A stretch of DNA of 33,642 nt, from positions 1 to 33,642 of the forward strand of contig MHZX01000010.1 in NCBI GenBank assembly GCA_001828935.1, given 5' to 3'. The stretch's first letter is position 1. Each line of letters begins with the position of its first letter. Shown here piece by piece: positions 8,254 through 16,566 of the stretch. The notes under the pieces were generated by a model. The model saw nothing but the letters and a program-made list of their open reading frames with translations. It made no database searches and was not told the DNA's origin. The position numbers and the translations under genes were made by a program. The DNA comes from Rhodocyclales bacterium RIFCSPLOWO2_02_FULL_63_24 (lineage in GTDB: Bacteria > Pseudomonadota > Gammaproteobacteria > Burkholderiales > Rhodocyclaceae).

Positions 8254-8876
8254 GCGATACGAAACCATCGGGCGACGCGACCGCTGCCCAGGGCCGCGGG
8301 GCGTTCGCCCGCGGCTGGGCGGTTCTCCGGCGTCCCAGTTCCCGGTATTCCCTCGCGTCGCTGGTGATGGTCGGCTTCCTGTCCGGAATCTTCTTCTGGG
8401 GCGGCTTCAATACCGGCATGGAGGCGACCAACACGCTGGAGTTCTGTACCTCTTGCCACGAGATGCGGGACACGGTCTATCAGGAATACAAGAAGACCAT
8501 CCACTACTCGAATCGCAGCGGCGTGCGCGCCGTCTGCTCCGATTGCCATGTGCCGAAGGATTGGGTGCACAAGATGGGCCGCAAGATCAAGGCCTCCGGC
8601 GAGATCTACGGCAAGATCATGGGCACCATCGACACGCCGGAGAAGTTCGAGGCCAAGCGCCTGGAACTGGCACAGCATGAATGGGACCGCATGAAGGCCA
8701 GCGACTCGCGCGAGTGCCGCAACTGCCACACCCTCGAAGGAATGTCCAAGGATACCCAGACCGCGACGGCCTGGCGCCGGCACAAGGGTGCCAAGGAGAA
8801 GGGCGAGACCTGCATCGAATGTCACAAGGGCATCGCGCACAAGGATCCGAGCGGAGCGAAGAAGGAAGAAGGATAG
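8250..8876 (+). CDS. NapC/NirT-family membrane tetraheme quinol dehydrogenase
   Basis: A 208-aa protein with one N-terminal membrane anchor (about residues 33-50) and four CXXCH sites at C66-H70, C96-H100, C156-H160 and C188-H192. The layout (anchor, GMEATNT, then CTSCH followed by EM) is that of the NapC/NirT/NrfH family, which oxidises quinol at the inner membrane and hands electrons to periplasmic carriers. It overlaps the c554 gene and is followed after 2 bases by moaA. Because no NrfD/PsrC subunit is seen, this protein is the likely quinol-oxidising partner of the upstream molybdoenzyme. Confidence 0.92.
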   Translation: MSDTKPSGDATAAQGRGAFARGWAVLRRPSSRYSLASLVMVGFLSGIFFWGGFNTGMEATNTLEFCTSCHEMRDTVYQEYKKTIHYSNRSGVRAVCSDCHVPKDWVHKMGRKIKASGEIYGKIMGTIDTPEKFEAKRLELAQHEWDRMKASDSRECRNCHTLEGMSKDTQTATAWRRHKGAKEKGETCIECHKGIAHKDPSGAKKEEG

Positions 8877-8878
8877 CC

Positions 8879-9850
8879 ATGCTGCTCGATGGCTTCGGCC
8901 GCCGCGTCGATTATCTCAGGCTCTCGGTTACCGATCGCTGCGATCTGCGCTGTTCATACTGCATGCCGGAGGGATTCAAGGGCTATCAGGAACCCAGGGA
9001 CTGGCTGAGCTTCGACGAAATCGAACGGCTGCTGGCGGTGTTTGCCCGCCTGGGGCTGAAGCACATCCGCCTGACCGGCGGTGAGCCACTGTTGCGTAAG
9101 AGTCTGCCCACCCTGGCGCAGCGCCTCGCGGCACTGCCGGGCATCGAGGATCTTTCGTTATCCACCAACGGTACGCAACTGGCGAAGCATGCGGCGCGCC
9201 TGCATCGTGCCGGCGTGACTCGGCTCAATGTCAGCCTTGATTCCCTCGACCGTACACGAGTCCGCGCGATTTGCCGAAGGGATGCGCTGCCGCAGGTGCT
9301 GGCAGGGCTGGAAGTCGCCCGCAACGAAGGTTTCCGCCCGATCAAGATCAACATGGTGGCGCTGGCCAGCACCACCGACGAGGACATTGCCGCGATGGTG
9401 GCCTATTGCATGGCACGCGGTTTCGTGCTGCGCCTGATCGAGACCATGCCGGTCGGCGCGGCCGGCCGCGATGCGGGCTTCCTGGACTTGCATCCGGTGC
9501 GCGAGCGCCTGCGTGAGCGCTTCGGCCTGATCGACGGCGTGGTTGCCGGCGGTGGTCCGGCGCGCTACCTGGTGTCGCCCGACGGCAGCTTCCAGATCGG
9601 CTTCATCACGCCGATTTCGCAGCATTTCTGTGAGACCTGCAACCGGGTACGCCTCGGCGTTGATGGCATGTTGCACCTCTGCCTGGGCCAGAACGACTGC
9701 GTCGATTTCCGTACGCCCCTGCGCGCAGGAGGCTCCGACGCGGAGTTGGAACAGCAATTGCGGTCTGCGCTGCAAGCCAAACCCTGGCGCCATGAATTTC
9801 GCGAGCGGCCGCAACAGGTGGTGCGCCTGATGTCTTCCACCGGCGGCTAA
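8879..9850 (+). CDS. moaA: GTP 3',8-cyclase MoaA (molybdenum cofactor biosynthesis)
   Basis: A 323-aa radical SAM enzyme that starts molybdopterin synthesis from GTP. The N-terminal SAM cluster motif is C21-x3-C25-x2-C28 within TDRCDLRCSYCMP; TGGEPLLR follows. The C-terminal second cluster is C251-x2-C254-x13-C268, and the chain ends in Gly-Gly, which MoaA enzymes insert into the active site. The ATG at 8879 is preceded by GAAGAAGGA and falls 2 bases after the napC-like stop codon, so moaA is the last gene of the operon. A copy within a molybdoenzyme operon would raise cofactor supply when the operon is expressed. Confidence 0.95.
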   Translation: MLLDGFGRRVDYLRLSVTDRCDLRCSYCMPEGFKGYQEPRDWLSFDEIERLLAVFARLGLKHIRLTGGEPLLRKSLPTLAQRLAALPGIEDLSLSTNGTQLAKHAARLHRAGVTRLNVSLDSLDRTRVRAICRRDALPQVLAGLEVARNEGFRPIKINMVALASTTDEDIAAMVAYCMARGFVLRLIETMPVGAAGRDAGFLDLHPVRERLRERFGLIDGVVAGGGPARYLVSPDGSFQIGFITPISQHFCETCNRVRLGVDGMLHLCLGQNDCVDFRTPLRAGGSDAELEQQLRSALQAKPWRHEFRERPQQVVRLMSSTGG

Positions 9851-9922
9851 CAGCAACGCGCCCAATGCCCGAATGAAGCCCATGCGAAAAGTTTGGCGGA
9901 GCAAGGCATATGAGACCGAGTC

Positions 9923-9940
9923 GCCGGCGTTCGGGCCGGC
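9923..9940. terminator. Possible bidirectional hairpin between convergent genes
   Basis: GCCGGC, a 6-base loop (GTTCGG) and GCCGGC again form a short GC-only stem. It sits between the convergent ends of moaA and the ArsR-rhodanese gene. There is no U-tract, so this is only a weak terminator candidate. Confidence 0.3.
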
Positions 9941-9947
9941 TCACGCA

Positions 9948-10619
9948 TCAGACAGTGGATGCGCCTTCCAGCGGCATGCCCGCAGCCGACCACTCGGCGA
10001 TTCCATCGCTGATCTTGCTGGCGCGAAAGCCGTTCTTGCGCAAAAGCGCCACGGCTTCCGCGGCAAACAAGCAGAACGGGCCGCGACAATAGGCGATGAC
10101 CTCCCGGTCCCGAGGCAGTTCGGCGAGCTTCTGCTCCAGTTCCTGAATGGGCATGGACCGCGCGTACGGCAGATGGCCTGCCCGGTACTCCGCCTCGGGG
10201 CGCACGTCCAGTACCAGGACATCTCCCTGCCTCGCTTTGTCGAGAAGGCCGGCGCGTGTCTCCGGTGTGAGCCGTTCGGGTGCGGCGACGATCTTCTCCA
10301 GCACCGCGCGCAGCTCCATGAGGTGCTCTTCGGCAACCATATGCAGGCTCACCCACAGCCCGGCGACATCGTCGCCGCTCAGTCGATAGGCAATGAACCG
10401 CCCTTCCCGTCGGGACGACACCAAGCGGGCTTCCTTGAGCACTCTCAGATGGGAACTCGCCAGCTTGATGTCGATGCCCACGTCGCGCGCCAAGGCGTCG
10501 ACCATCTTTTCCCCCTGTACCAGCACTTCCAGCATTTCCAGGCGTTTCGGGCTGGAAACGGCTTTCCCCACGCGCGCCACCTGCTCATACAGGAGATCTT
10601 TGATTTTTCTCTTTTGCAT
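9948..10619 (-). CDS. ArsR-family HTH regulator fused to a rhodanese domain
   Basis: A 223-aa protein. Residues 15-85 form an ArsR/SmtB winged helix (SSPKRLEMLEVL, LASSHLRVLKEARLV, GRFIAYRL). Residues 125-215 form a rhodanese domain with active-site Cys178 in the loop YCRGPFCLF, plus Cys183. The HTH half contains no cysteine, so a classic ArsR metal site is absent and sensing is more likely through the rhodanese cysteine (sulfur or selenium species, or redox). The start at 10619 has a GGGAGGGAGAG site just upstream; further in-frame starts up to 10748 lack one. It is divergent from the ser-like operon and is its obvious candidate regulator, although autoregulation only is possible. Confidence 0.88.
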   Translation of the reverse strand: MQKRKIKDLLYEQVARVGKAVSSPKRLEMLEVLVQGEKMVDALARDVGIDIKLASSHLRVLKEARLVSSRREGRFIAYRLSGDDVAGLWVSLHMVAEEHLMELRAVLEKIVAAPERLTPETRAGLLDKARQGDVLVLDVRPEAEYRAGHLPYARSMPIQELEQKLAELPRDREVIAYCRGPFCLFAAEAVALLRKNGFRASKISDGIAEWSAAGMPLEGASTV

Positions 10620-10746
10620 GGACTCTCCCTCCCAAGTCGTACCGAATAACAAAACACGCATCACGTCTGCCTGACGATCATAAACCACACTCTCGCCCCC
10701 GCCGCAGCGTGATGAGCTTGGCATGAAACCACCGTTGCAGAATACC

Positions 10747-10766
10747 ATTCTAATAATCGTACGAAT
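10747..10766. promoter_or_regulatory. Inverted repeat, candidate ArsR-type operator
   Basis: ATTC and GAAT half sites flank TAATAATCGTAC, with a perfect inner palindrome TCGTACGA (10757-10764). It lies in the shared upstream region of the ArsR-rhodanese gene and the reductase operon, immediately beside the FNR-type box. Binding by the neighbouring regulator is inferred only from position and dyad shape. Confidence 0.35.
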
Positions 10767-10767
10767 A

Positions 10768-10781
10768 TTGACTTATATCAA
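10768..10781 (+). promoter_or_regulatory. FNR/CRP-family (FNR-type) binding site upstream of serA
   Basis: TTGACTTATATCAA matches the FNR consensus TTGAT-N4-ATCAA at nine of ten defined bases. Its centre lies 41.5 bases before a start point that would be set by a TATTCT -10 hexamer at 10804-10809, the geometry of class II FNR promoters. This predicts induction without oxygen. Confidence 0.7.
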
Positions 10782-10803
10782 GACCATGCAAACAGGCCAC
10801 TTG

Positions 10804-10809
10804 TATTCT
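10804..10809 (+). promoter_or_regulatory. Predicted -10 hexamer of the serA promoter
   Basis: TATTCT is positioned so that transcription would start near 10816, exactly where the upstream FNR-type box would be centred at -41.5. That leaves a leader of about 145 bases before serA. Between 10620 and 10960 I see this promoter, the FNR-type box and the inverted repeat, but no gene. Confidence 0.45.
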
Positions 10810-10960
10810 GCTTTGAATGATGAGTCTGCCGACCTTGCGAAGTCCTCTCTACTGAAGCTGCAAACACCCGATTCAGGATTCATTCGAATTTCGCTGCACG
10901 CAGTCCGCATCAAGAAGCCTGGCGTGCCCCGACACCCCTTACACCTATAAAGGAAATGCA

Positions 10961-13702
10961 ATGAGTACTCCGAACGACAGCAACGGACGCCGCAGGTTCC
11001 TGCAGCTCTCCGGCGCAGCGCTGGCCAGCACGGCCGTACCCGCCAGCGTGTGGGCGTTCTCGAAGATTCAGCCGATCGAGGATCCTCTCAAGCACTACCC
11101 CTACCGCGGTTGGGAAGACCTCTACCGCAAGGAATGGACCTGGGATTCGGTGGGCTTCACCACCCACTCCAATGGCTGCGTCGGCGGCTGCGCCTGGAAG
11201 GTCTACGTGAAGAACGGCGTGCCGATGCGGGAGGAGCAGGTCAGCGAGTACCCGCAACTGCCCGGCATTCCCGACATGAACCCACGCGGTTGCCAGAAGG
11301 GCGCCGTGTACTGTTCCTGGGTCAAGCAGCCGGACTTCCTCAAGTACCCGCTGAAGCGCGTCGGCGCGCGCGGCGAGCGCAAGTGGAAGCGCATTTCCTG
11401 GGACGAGGCGCTGACCGAGATCGCCGACAAGGTCATCGACACCACGATCAAGCGCGGTCCCGGCAACGTCTGCATCCCCAAGCGGCCCTTCGCGGTGATC
11501 AGCAATACCGGCTACACGCGGCTGGCGAATTTGCTGGGCGCCATCAAGCCAGACGTCTCCTCCATGACCGGCGACCTCTATCCCGGCATCCAGACGGTGC
11601 GCATGCCGGCGCGCACGGTGTCCACCTTCGACGACTGGTTCACCTCCGACCTGATCCTGATGTGGCACAAGAATCCCATCGTCACGCGCATCCCGGACGC
11701 CCACTTCCTGACGGAAGCGCGCTACAACGGCGCGCGGCTGGTGAACATCTCGTCCGACTACAACCCGTCCTCGGTGCATGCCGATCTGTTCGTGCCGGTG
11801 AAGATGGGGACCGACTCCCACCTGGCCGCGGCGATCGTCCATGAGCTGATCGCCGGCAAGCACTACAAGGTCGACTACCTCAAGGAACAGACCGACCTGC
11901 CCTTCCTGGTGCGCACCGATAACGGCAAATTCTTGCGCGAGAAGGATTTCAACCCTGAGGGTAGCGTAGAGGTTTTCTACGTCTGGGACACGAAGACCGG
12001 CAAGGCGGTGCCGGCACCCGGCAGCATGGGTTCCAAGGACAAGACCCTGAAACTCGGAGCGGTCGACCCGGCCCTGGAGGGCACGTTCGATGCCAATGGG
12101 ATCAAGGTCACCACCGTTTTCGAGCGCTTGAAGGCGGAGATCGCTCCCTACACGCCCGAGGTGACCCAGGCCACCACGGGCATACATCCCAGCGTAGTGC
12201 GCAAACTCGTCGGCTGGATCGCCGAGTGCAAAGCCCTGCGCATCCTCGACGGCTACAACAACCAGAAGCACATGGACGGCTTCCAGTGCGGCCGCCTGAA
12301 GATCCTGATCCTGACCCTGATCGGTCACCATGGCACCACCGGCTCGATCGACACCACCTACGAAGGCTGGGTGCTGGAAGGCGGTAAAGAACTAGGCGCC
12401 GTCAAGAGCCGACCGGGCCGCAGCGTTTCCATGGTGCTGGCGCAGTGGGTGTGGGGCGAGCAGTACCGCCGCTCCAAGGCCTACTACAACGACGCCGAAC
12501 TGAAGGAGCAGATCGGTTTCGGCGTGGACGACATGGAGGCCCTGCGCAAGGAGTCCGAGGCCAAGGGCTGGATGCCCAAGTGGCAGTCGATCAAGGACCC
12601 GGTGGTCTACATCAACGGCGGCATCAACCTCTGGGCCACTTCCAACGGCTACTCGCATCTGGCGGAGAACTTCCTCAAGCGCTGCGAGTTGCTGGTGGTG
12701 GTGGACTTCCGTCTCAACTCGGGTGCGATGTACGCCGACATCGTGCTGCCGGCGGCATCGATGGAGAAGCTGGACATCCGCGAAACCTCGGTCACCCGTT
12801 TCATCCACGCCTTCGGCCAGCCGATCAAACCGATGTACGAGCGCAAGACCGATTGGCAGATCAACGTGGCCCTGGCGCAGAAGATCCAGGAGCGCGCCAG
12901 GGCGCGCGGCATCGGCCGCGTGGAAGATCCGGAGATCAAGAGCTGGATCGATTTCGACAAGGTCTATGACGAGTTCACCATGGACGGCAAAGTCGTTAGC
13001 GACGAACAGGCGCTGCGCTTCGTCATGGAGCGCTCCAAGGCATTGGGTCCGGGCACTTACGAGGAGATGATGAAGAAAGGTTTCGTCTCAGTGGGTCCGT
13101 CCGCGGGCAAGACCGGGCCGGTGCCGAAGGACAAGCCCTATCGGCCTTTTACGGTGAACGTATCCGAGAAGAAACCCTATAAGACGCTGACCGGGCGCCT
13201 GCAGTTCTATGTCGACCACGACTGGTTCCAGCGCTTTGGCGCGACGCTGCCCAAGCCGCAGGTCAAGGGCGGCCACCTTGGACCGAAGAAGTATCCGTTC
13301 AAGACCAACTCGCCGCACACCCGCTGGGGCATCCATTCCTTCGCCCGCAACGAGAAGTGGCTGATGCGCCACCAGCGCGGCGAACCGGACATCTGCCTCA
13401 GCCCGAAGGCGATGGCGAAGAAGGGCATCAAGGACGGCGACATGGTGCGGGTGTTCAATTCCCAAGGCGAATTCTTTGCCGTGTGCAAAGTGGCGCCGTC
13501 GCTGCCGGACGACCAGGTTTTCTCCGAGCACGGCTGGGAGCAGTACCTGTACAAAAACATGACGCACTACAACAACGTCGGCGCCGAGTTGATCAACCCG
13601 CTGGAACTGGTGGGCGGCTACGGCCACATCAAGTATGCGGCCGGCGGCTACAACCCGAACCGCATCTTTTACGAAACGACGGTCGACGTCGAGAAAGTTT
13701 GA
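10961..13702 (+). CDS. serA: Periplasmic selenate/chlorate reductase catalytic (alpha) subunit, type II DMSO reductase family
   Basis: A 913-aa molybdoenzyme. It starts with a Tat signal ([15 protein letters not shown]), so it is exported folded. The type II [4Fe-4S] site reads H69-x3-C73-x3-C77-x33-C111, with His in place of the first Cys as in NarG, SerA and ClrA. Asp205 in GDLYPG aligns without gaps to the NarG CDL stretch and is the likely Mo ligand. The [17 protein letters not shown] and [13 protein letters not shown] blocks are typical of SerA, ClrA and PcrA. AAAGGA precedes the ATG. Gene order A-B-D-C is that of serABDC and clrABDC, not pcrABCD. No chlorite dismutase gene is visible, favouring selenate, but the two enzymes are too alike to separate by eye. 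Confidence 0.9.
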   Translation: MSTPNDSNGRRRFLQLSGAALASTAVPASVWAFSKIQPIEDPLKHYPYRGWEDLYRKEWTWDSVGFTTHSNGCVGGCAWKVYVKNGVPMREEQVSEYPQLPGIPDMNPRGCQKGAVYCSWVKQPDFLKYPLKRVGARGERKWKRISWDEALTEIADKVIDTTIKRGPGNVCIPKRPFAVISNTGYTRLANLLGAIKPDVSSMTGDLYPGIQTVRMPARTVSTFDDWFTSDLILMWHKNPIVTRIPDAHFLTEARYNGARLVNISSDYNPSSVHADLFVPVKMGTDSHLAAAIVHELIAGKHYKVDYLKEQTDLPFLVRTDNGKFLREKDFNPEGSVEVFYVWDTKTGKAVPAPGSMGSKDKTLKLGAVDPALEGTFDANGIKVTTVFERLKAEIAPYTPEVTQATTGIHPSVVRKLVGWIAECKALRILDGYNNQKHMDGFQCGRLKILILTLIGHHGTTGSIDTTYEGWVLEGGKELGAVKSRPGRSVSMVLAQWVWGEQYRRSKAYYNDAELKEQIGFGVDDMEALRKESEAKGWMPKWQSIKDPVVYINGGINLWATSNGYSHLAENFLKRCELLVVVDFRLNSGAMYADIVLPAASMEKLDIRETSVTRFIHAFGQPIKPMYERKTDWQINVALAQKIQERARARGIGRVEDPEIKSWIDFDKVYDEFTMDGKVVSDEQALRFVMERSKALGPGTYEEMMKKGFVSVGPSAGKTGPVPKDKPYRPFTVNVSEKKPYKTLTGRLQFYVDHDWFQRFGATLPKPQVKGGHLGPKKYPFKTNSPHTRWGIHSFARNEKWLMRHQRGEPDICLSPKAMAKKGIKDGDMVRVFNSQGEFFAVCKVAPSLPDDQVFSEHGWEQYLYKNMTHYNNVGAELINPLELVGGYGHIKYAAGGYNPNRIFYETTVDVEKV

Positions 13703-13713
13703 GGAAATACATC

Positions 13714-14694
13714 ATGAGCCAGAGACAGTTGGCCTACGTGTTCGATCTGAACAAGTGCATCGGCTGCCACACCTGCACCATGGCCTGCAAGCAGTTGTGG
13801 ACCAATCGGGACGGACGCGAGTACATGTACTGGAACAACGTGGAAAGCCGCCCCGGCAAGGGCTACCCGAAGAACTGGGAACAGAAGGGTGGTGGTTTCA
13901 AGGGTGGGGTTCTGCAAACGGACGGCAAGATTCCACCGAAGGAAGACTACGGCGGCACCTGGGAGTACAACCTTGAAGAAGTCTTGTTGCAAGGCAAGGG
14001 CAATCAGGTCGTGCCGCACGAGAAACCCACCTGGGGCGTCAATTGGGACGAGGACGAAGGCAAGGGCGAGTTCCCCAACAACCACTACTTCTACATGCCG
14101 CGCATCTGCAACCACTGCTCGAACCCGGCCTGCCTGGCGGCCTGCCCGCGCAAGGCGATCTACAAGCGGCCGGAGGACGGTCTGGTGGTGCTGGACCAAG
14201 AGCGCTGCAAGGGTTACCGCTACTGCGTCAAGGCCTGCCCCTACGGCAAGGTGTATTTCAATCTGCAAACGGGCAAGTCGGAGAAATGCATCGGCTGCTA
14301 TCCGCGGGTGGAGAAGGGCACGCCGCCTGCCTGCGTGGCCCAGTGCGTGGGCAAGATCCGCTTCGTCGGTTACCGCGACGACAAGGACGGGCCGATCTAC
14401 AAGCTGGTCGAGCAGTGGAAGGTGGCGCTGCCCCTGCATGCCGAGTACGGCACCCAGCCCAACGTGTTCTACGTGCCGCCGATGAACGTCACGCCGCCGC
14501 CTTTCGAGGAGGATGGCCGGCTGGGCGACAAGCCGCGCATTCCGCTCGCCGACATCGAGGCGCTGTTTGGTCCCGGCACGAAACAAGCGCTGGAAACCCT
14601 GGGACGCGAGATGCAGAAACGCCGCGAGGCGAAACCTTCGGAACTGACCGAGATCCTGATCGGCTACACCAACAAGGACAGGTACCGGCTATGA
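13714..14694 (+). CDS. serB: Selenate/chlorate reductase iron-sulfur (beta) subunit
   Basis: A 326-aa NarH/SerB-type protein. The first cluster uses C15/C18/C21/C25 (CIGCHTCTMAC). Near residues 130-210 come CNHCSNPACLAACP, CKGYRYCVKACP and CIGC...CVAQC. In the third group the second cysteine is replaced by Tyr (CKGYRYC), matching the [3Fe-4S] cluster of type II enzymes, where NarH has Trp. That gives three [4Fe-4S] and one [3Fe-4S] cluster. It has no signal peptide and is expected to travel with SerA through Tat. The start at 13714 is 11 bases after the serA stop, with GAGGAAA upstream; the stop overlaps the next start codon. Confidence 0.92.
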   Translation: MSQRQLAYVFDLNKCIGCHTCTMACKQLWTNRDGREYMYWNNVESRPGKGYPKNWEQKGGGFKGGVLQTDGKIPPKEDYGGTWEYNLEEVLLQGKGNQVVPHEKPTWGVNWDEDEGKGEFPNNHYFYMPRICNHCSNPACLAACPRKAIYKRPEDGLVVLDQERCKGYRYCVKACPYGKVYFNLQTGKSEKCIGCYPRVEKGTPPACVAQCVGKIRFVGYRDDKDGPIYKLVEQWKVALPLHAEYGTQPNVFYVPPMNVTPPPFEEDGRLGDKPRIPLADIEALFGPGTKQALETLGREMQKRREAKPSELTEILIGYTNKDRYRL

Positions 14695-15251
14695 ATGCGC
14701 AGACCGACCACGCCGGCATCCTGGCCGGCGCCTATCTGGGCATGGCGCAGCTCTTCTCCTATCCGAATCCGGAGGCGTGGCAGCGTTTGGTGGAGCATGG
14801 ACTGATCGATCCGACGCTCAGCCAGGAAGTCATGGAAGCCGACTACCTGGCCGCCTTCGAACTTGGACGTGGCAAGTCGCCGGTGCCCCTGTTCGAAGGC
14901 ATGCACCGGGGGGATCTGGGACGCGAGGGTATTCTCGAAGATATCTTGCGCTTCTACGAGTTCTTCGACGTCATGCTGTCCGAGACCGACCGGGAGTATC
15001 CCGATCACCTCGTCACCGAACTCGAGTTCCTCGCCTTGCTGTGCATGCGGGAACAGGACGCGCAGCAAAAGGGCGGCGACTCGGCATCCTTCCGCCTTGC
15101 GGCGCGGGATTTCCTCGACAGACACCTGGCGGCCTGGCTGCCGACATTTCGCCGCAAGCTGGAAGCGACCGACAGCCCGTATGTGCAACACGTCACGGCG
15201 CTCGCCGAATTGGTGGAAACCCACCGCGGCCGGCTCGGCAGCGAATCCTAA
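14691..15251 (+). CDS. serD: TorD-family chaperone of the selenate/chlorate reductase
   Basis: A 186-aa helical protein with the TorD-family mark [12 protein letters not shown], matching the position of SerD/ClrD between the beta and gamma genes. It starts in an ATGA overlap with serB. Such proteins hold the apo-alpha subunit and its Tat signal in the cytoplasm during cofactor insertion and are not part of the final enzyme. It is shorter than, and distinct from, the TorD paralogue at 3056, consistent with each operon having its own chaperone. Confidence 0.9.
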   Translation: MNAQTDHAGILAGAYLGMAQLFSYPNPEAWQRLVEHGLIDPTLSQEVMEADYLAAFELGRGKSPVPLFEGMHRGDLGREGILEDILRFYEFFDVMLSETDREYPDHLVTELEFLALLCMREQDAQQKGGDSASFRLAARDFLDRHLAAWLPTFRRKLEATDSPYVQHVTALAELVETHRGRLGSES

Positions 15252-15267
15252 GAATCGGGAGATACAC

Positions 15268-15978
15268 ATGAACCCAAGCAATCTGTTGAAGCAACTGGCT
15301 GCGCTCGGCATGGCGGCCGCGACGATCGGCCTCACGGCAAACACAGTCCAAGCCGCTCCCGCGTCAAAGACCATTCGCGTGCTCTCTGCGGCGGGGGTGG
15401 ATGCCGCCTCGCCCGAGGCGGCGATCTGGAACAAGGCACCGGCCACCCAGATCGCCTTGCAGGCCGCTTTCCCCGGACACGGCTCGATTGTCGGCACTCC
15501 CGTCACCGAGCGCATTACAGCGCAGGCGGTGCGTGCCGGTGACCGGCTGTTCGTCAAGCTGGCCTGGAACGACCGTAACGCCAACACGGCGATCAAGGAC
15601 ACGGGGCAGTTTGTGGATGGGGCGGCGGTGCAGTTCCCGGTTAACGGCAAAGCCGATACCACGCCTTTCATGGGCGACCCCGTGAACGCGGTGAATGTCT
15701 GGCACTGGCGTGCCGACGGCCGTACCGAAAACCTGGTCGCCAAGGGCTTCGGCACCTCCACCCGGGTACCCTTCGAAGGCCTTAAAGGCACGGCGGTACG
15801 CACGAACAGCGGCTGGGCGGTGGTCATGAGCCGCTCCCTGAAGGTGAAACCCGACGAGGGCGCCAGCCTGTCGGGCAAGGGCACCATGCCGGTGGCCTTC
15901 GCCGCCTGGGATGGCGACAACCAGGAGCGCGACGGCCTCAAGGCGGTGACACTGGAGTGGTGGCAACTACGCTTCTGA
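15268..15978 (+). CDS. serC: Selenate/chlorate reductase heme b (gamma) subunit
   Basis: A 236-aa protein with a Sec signal (cleavage near VQA-APA) followed by the ethylbenzene-dehydrogenase-like gamma domain that binds one heme b. Met135 in [15 protein letters not shown] is the expected axial ligand; Lys225 in [12 protein letters not shown] is the likely second one, by analogy with EbdC/DdhC. It receives electrons from periplasmic cytochrome c and passes them to SerB. CGGGAGA lies 5 bases before the ATG, and it is the last gene of the operon. Length is close to that of known SerC/ClrC. Confidence 0.9.
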   Translation: MNPSNLLKQLAALGMAAATIGLTANTVQAAPASKTIRVLSAAGVDAASPEAAIWNKAPATQIALQAAFPGHGSIVGTPVTERITAQAVRAGDRLFVKLAWNDRNANTAIKDTGQFVDGAAVQFPVNGKADTTPFMGDPVNAVNVWHWRADGRTENLVAKGFGTSTRVPFEGLKGTAVRTNSGWAVVMSRSLKVKPDEGASLSGKGTMPVAFAAWDGDNQERDGLKAVTLEWWQLRF

Positions 15979-16566
15979 AATACCGCAATCGGAATGAGGC
16001 TACGCTCGTCTGGCAGCGAATAGTTCGTTCCTGAGACAGGAATAGTTGGCGGCATCCCATCTCGCTTCGTTGGGTCCGCCGACTATGTCACTGGGACGGC
16101 GACGACAGGGAGTTTGAGAGCCGCGGTAAATGCTTCATCATATTACGGCAGCGTAATTCGCTTCGCGCTTGCCCCAGCAATGACGATCTCGGCCATCGTC
16201 ATGTCGTTGGCACTGGGAGCAATTCTGGGGAAGATGCTTGCGTCCGCAAAGGCCCTCTCGACACTGCCCATCACAGCGATGGTCGTAGGCACCGCTCCAG
16301 CATCGCTCCCAGCCGCCGTATTGATGCATAGAAGCGTGACCTCATCGGAGCCGTACCGGGAATCAGCGGAAGTCCAATTTGCGCATGGGCTTTGACCGCC
16401 CGCTGCTTTCTGCTGCAAACGCTTTTGCACACAAGTCGACACATCACCGCAACGACCGTGCTTCATGCCGAATGAGGCTGGCTCTATACTGAGCGCTGTG
16501 GAAACAGGCCATCTGCAGGAAAATCGCCTGGCTTCTTAATCCGGAACAAACAGGGGAGTGCAACTC
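15979..16566. other. Gene-poor spacer after serC
   Basis: Nearly 600 bases without an intact gene. It holds the transporter remnant described separately and the ribosome-binding site of the following UspA gene. I see no chlorite dismutase, no clear terminator hairpin with a U-tract and no IS ends. Confidence 0.6.
16114..16395 (+). pseudogene. Remnant of an MFS transporter N-terminus
   Basis: An open frame of about 93 codons contains ALAPAMTISAIVMSLALG and LSTLPITAMVVGT followed by SLPAAVLMHR. These resemble the first two membrane helices and loop 2-3 of a major facilitator transporter, in which a LATLPV-type stretch and an ASLLMRR motif are usual. The similarity ends abruptly after MHR, there is no ribosome-binding site and the start would be TTG. 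A decayed, heavily truncated gene is the best reading. A chance frame cannot be excluded. Confidence 0.42.

Noticed and set aside
10723-10950. 75-codon open frame before serA
   Set aside because: It covers the FNR-type box and the promoter, has no ribosome-binding site and no family resemblance.
13357-13713. Upstream extension of the SerB frame into serA
   Set aside because: The extension is an out-of-frame shadow of serA; the true SerB start is the ATG at 13714 with a ribosome-binding site and standard SerB N-terminus.
10961-15978. Perchlorate reductase (pcrABCD) as the identity of the second operon
   Set aside because: Gene order is A-B-D-C, with the TorD-type gene third and the heme b gene fourth, as in ser/clr; no chlorite dismutase is seen. 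Chlorate versus selenate remains open.
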